Part shown: positions 48,133 through 48,250 of the stretch, piece after piece
How positions within the stretch are numbered: the stretch's first letter is position 1
Layout of the letters: each line of letters starts with the position of its first letter
Assembly: GCA_022652655.1 (NCBI GenBank)
Contig: JALCRQ010000007.1
Coordinates: 1 to 48,250, forward strand
Reading direction: 5' to 3'
DNA from: Oscillibacter sp.
GTDB lineage: Bacteria > Bacillota > Clostridia > Oscillospirales > Oscillospiraceae
Length of the DNA: 48,250 nucleotides
Notes under the pieces: model-generated
What the model was told of the DNA's origin: nothing
Database searches by the model: none
Seen by the model: only the letters and a program-made list of their open reading frames with translations
Position numbers and translations under genes: made by a program

Positions 48133-48250
48133 ATATTAGCCGCGTAGCGGCTAATATTTGCGCATGCCGCCGCTTTGCGCGGCGGCGCGCTGGAATAAAA
48201 CTTTACGGCGCAGGCGCACGGCGCCGTAAAAGCCGCGTAGCGGCTAATAT
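48133..48250. repeat. Intergenic palindromic repeat element, copy 3, runs off the window
   Basis: A perfect hairpin ATATTAGCCGC-GTA-GCGGCTAATAT (48133-48157) is repeated as GCCGCGTAGCGGCTAATAT at 48232-48250 (offset 93). Between them are a CCGCCGC/GCGGCGG hairpin and a TTTACGGCGC...GCGCCGTAAA inverted repeat, plus CGCGCTGGAATA, which is also at the start of the 30778 repeat. The complement of the left flank (GCGGCTAATATAGCACA) matches the flank of copy 2. Confidence 0.88.

Overview
The window is a gene-dense, GC-rich stretch of a Clostridia-type (Firmicutes) chromosome. The evidence for this is two T-box leaders, Noc and Spo0J/Soj homologues, zapA next to a U32 peptidase gene, DnaD/DnaI-like replication proteins, a GntR/YtrA regulator with an ABC exporter, VanW, DUF1836, S-layer homology (SLH) proteins, and frequent TTG/GTG starts behind strong GGAGG sites. 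High GC together with SLH and DUF1836 proteins suggests a gut Oscillospiraceae/Ruminococcaceae-like organism; this is inference from gene content, not a database match. No tRNA, rRNA, CRISPR array, prophage or transposase gene was recognised.

Layout. (1) 1-22114 is entirely minus-strand: aspS (cut by the window edge), two secreted SLH proteins and hisS behind one T-box; mgsA, a MinD-like ATPase, rsmG and mscL; a decayed SLH fragment; serS; a partition operon (soj-spo0J plus a membrane coiled-coil gene) bracketed by two parS-like sites; a GH13 glycosidase; the cell-shape cluster maf-mreC-mreD-mrdA; dut; and zapA-U32. (2) 22570-24494 is a plus-strand DnaD-like/DnaI-like pair. (3) 24539-35162 is minus-strand: a TVP38-type membrane protein, vanW, noc, a prmA gene broken by an amber codon, degV, a DUF1836 gene, mnmE, pnp and rpsO. 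(4) 35484-47371 is plus-strand: a GntR-ABC-permease operon, an amidase, two small proteins, T-box-ileS, an acyltransferase, lspA, a RluA-family synthase, a lipoprotein and a DUF2461 gene. (5) ppa is on the minus strand at the right end.

Much of the content is core growth machinery: four aminoacyl-tRNA synthetases, ribosome and tRNA modification, RNA decay, chromosome segregation and the wall-elongation apparatus. rsmG, soj, spo0J, noc and mnmE belong to a cluster that in many Firmicutes is contiguous near oriC. Here they are all on one strand but spread over about 25 kb, so the window is probably origin-proximal.

The most notable observations are: a perfect parS that is also the stem of an intrinsic terminator; a T-box in front of hisS whose specifier aligns as GAC (Asp), matching aspS at the far end of the unit; a TGG-to-TAG change at a conserved Trp codon of prmA; an unrecognised membrane coiled-coil gene overlapping spo0J; and a family of GC-rich palindromic repeats in three intergenic regions.
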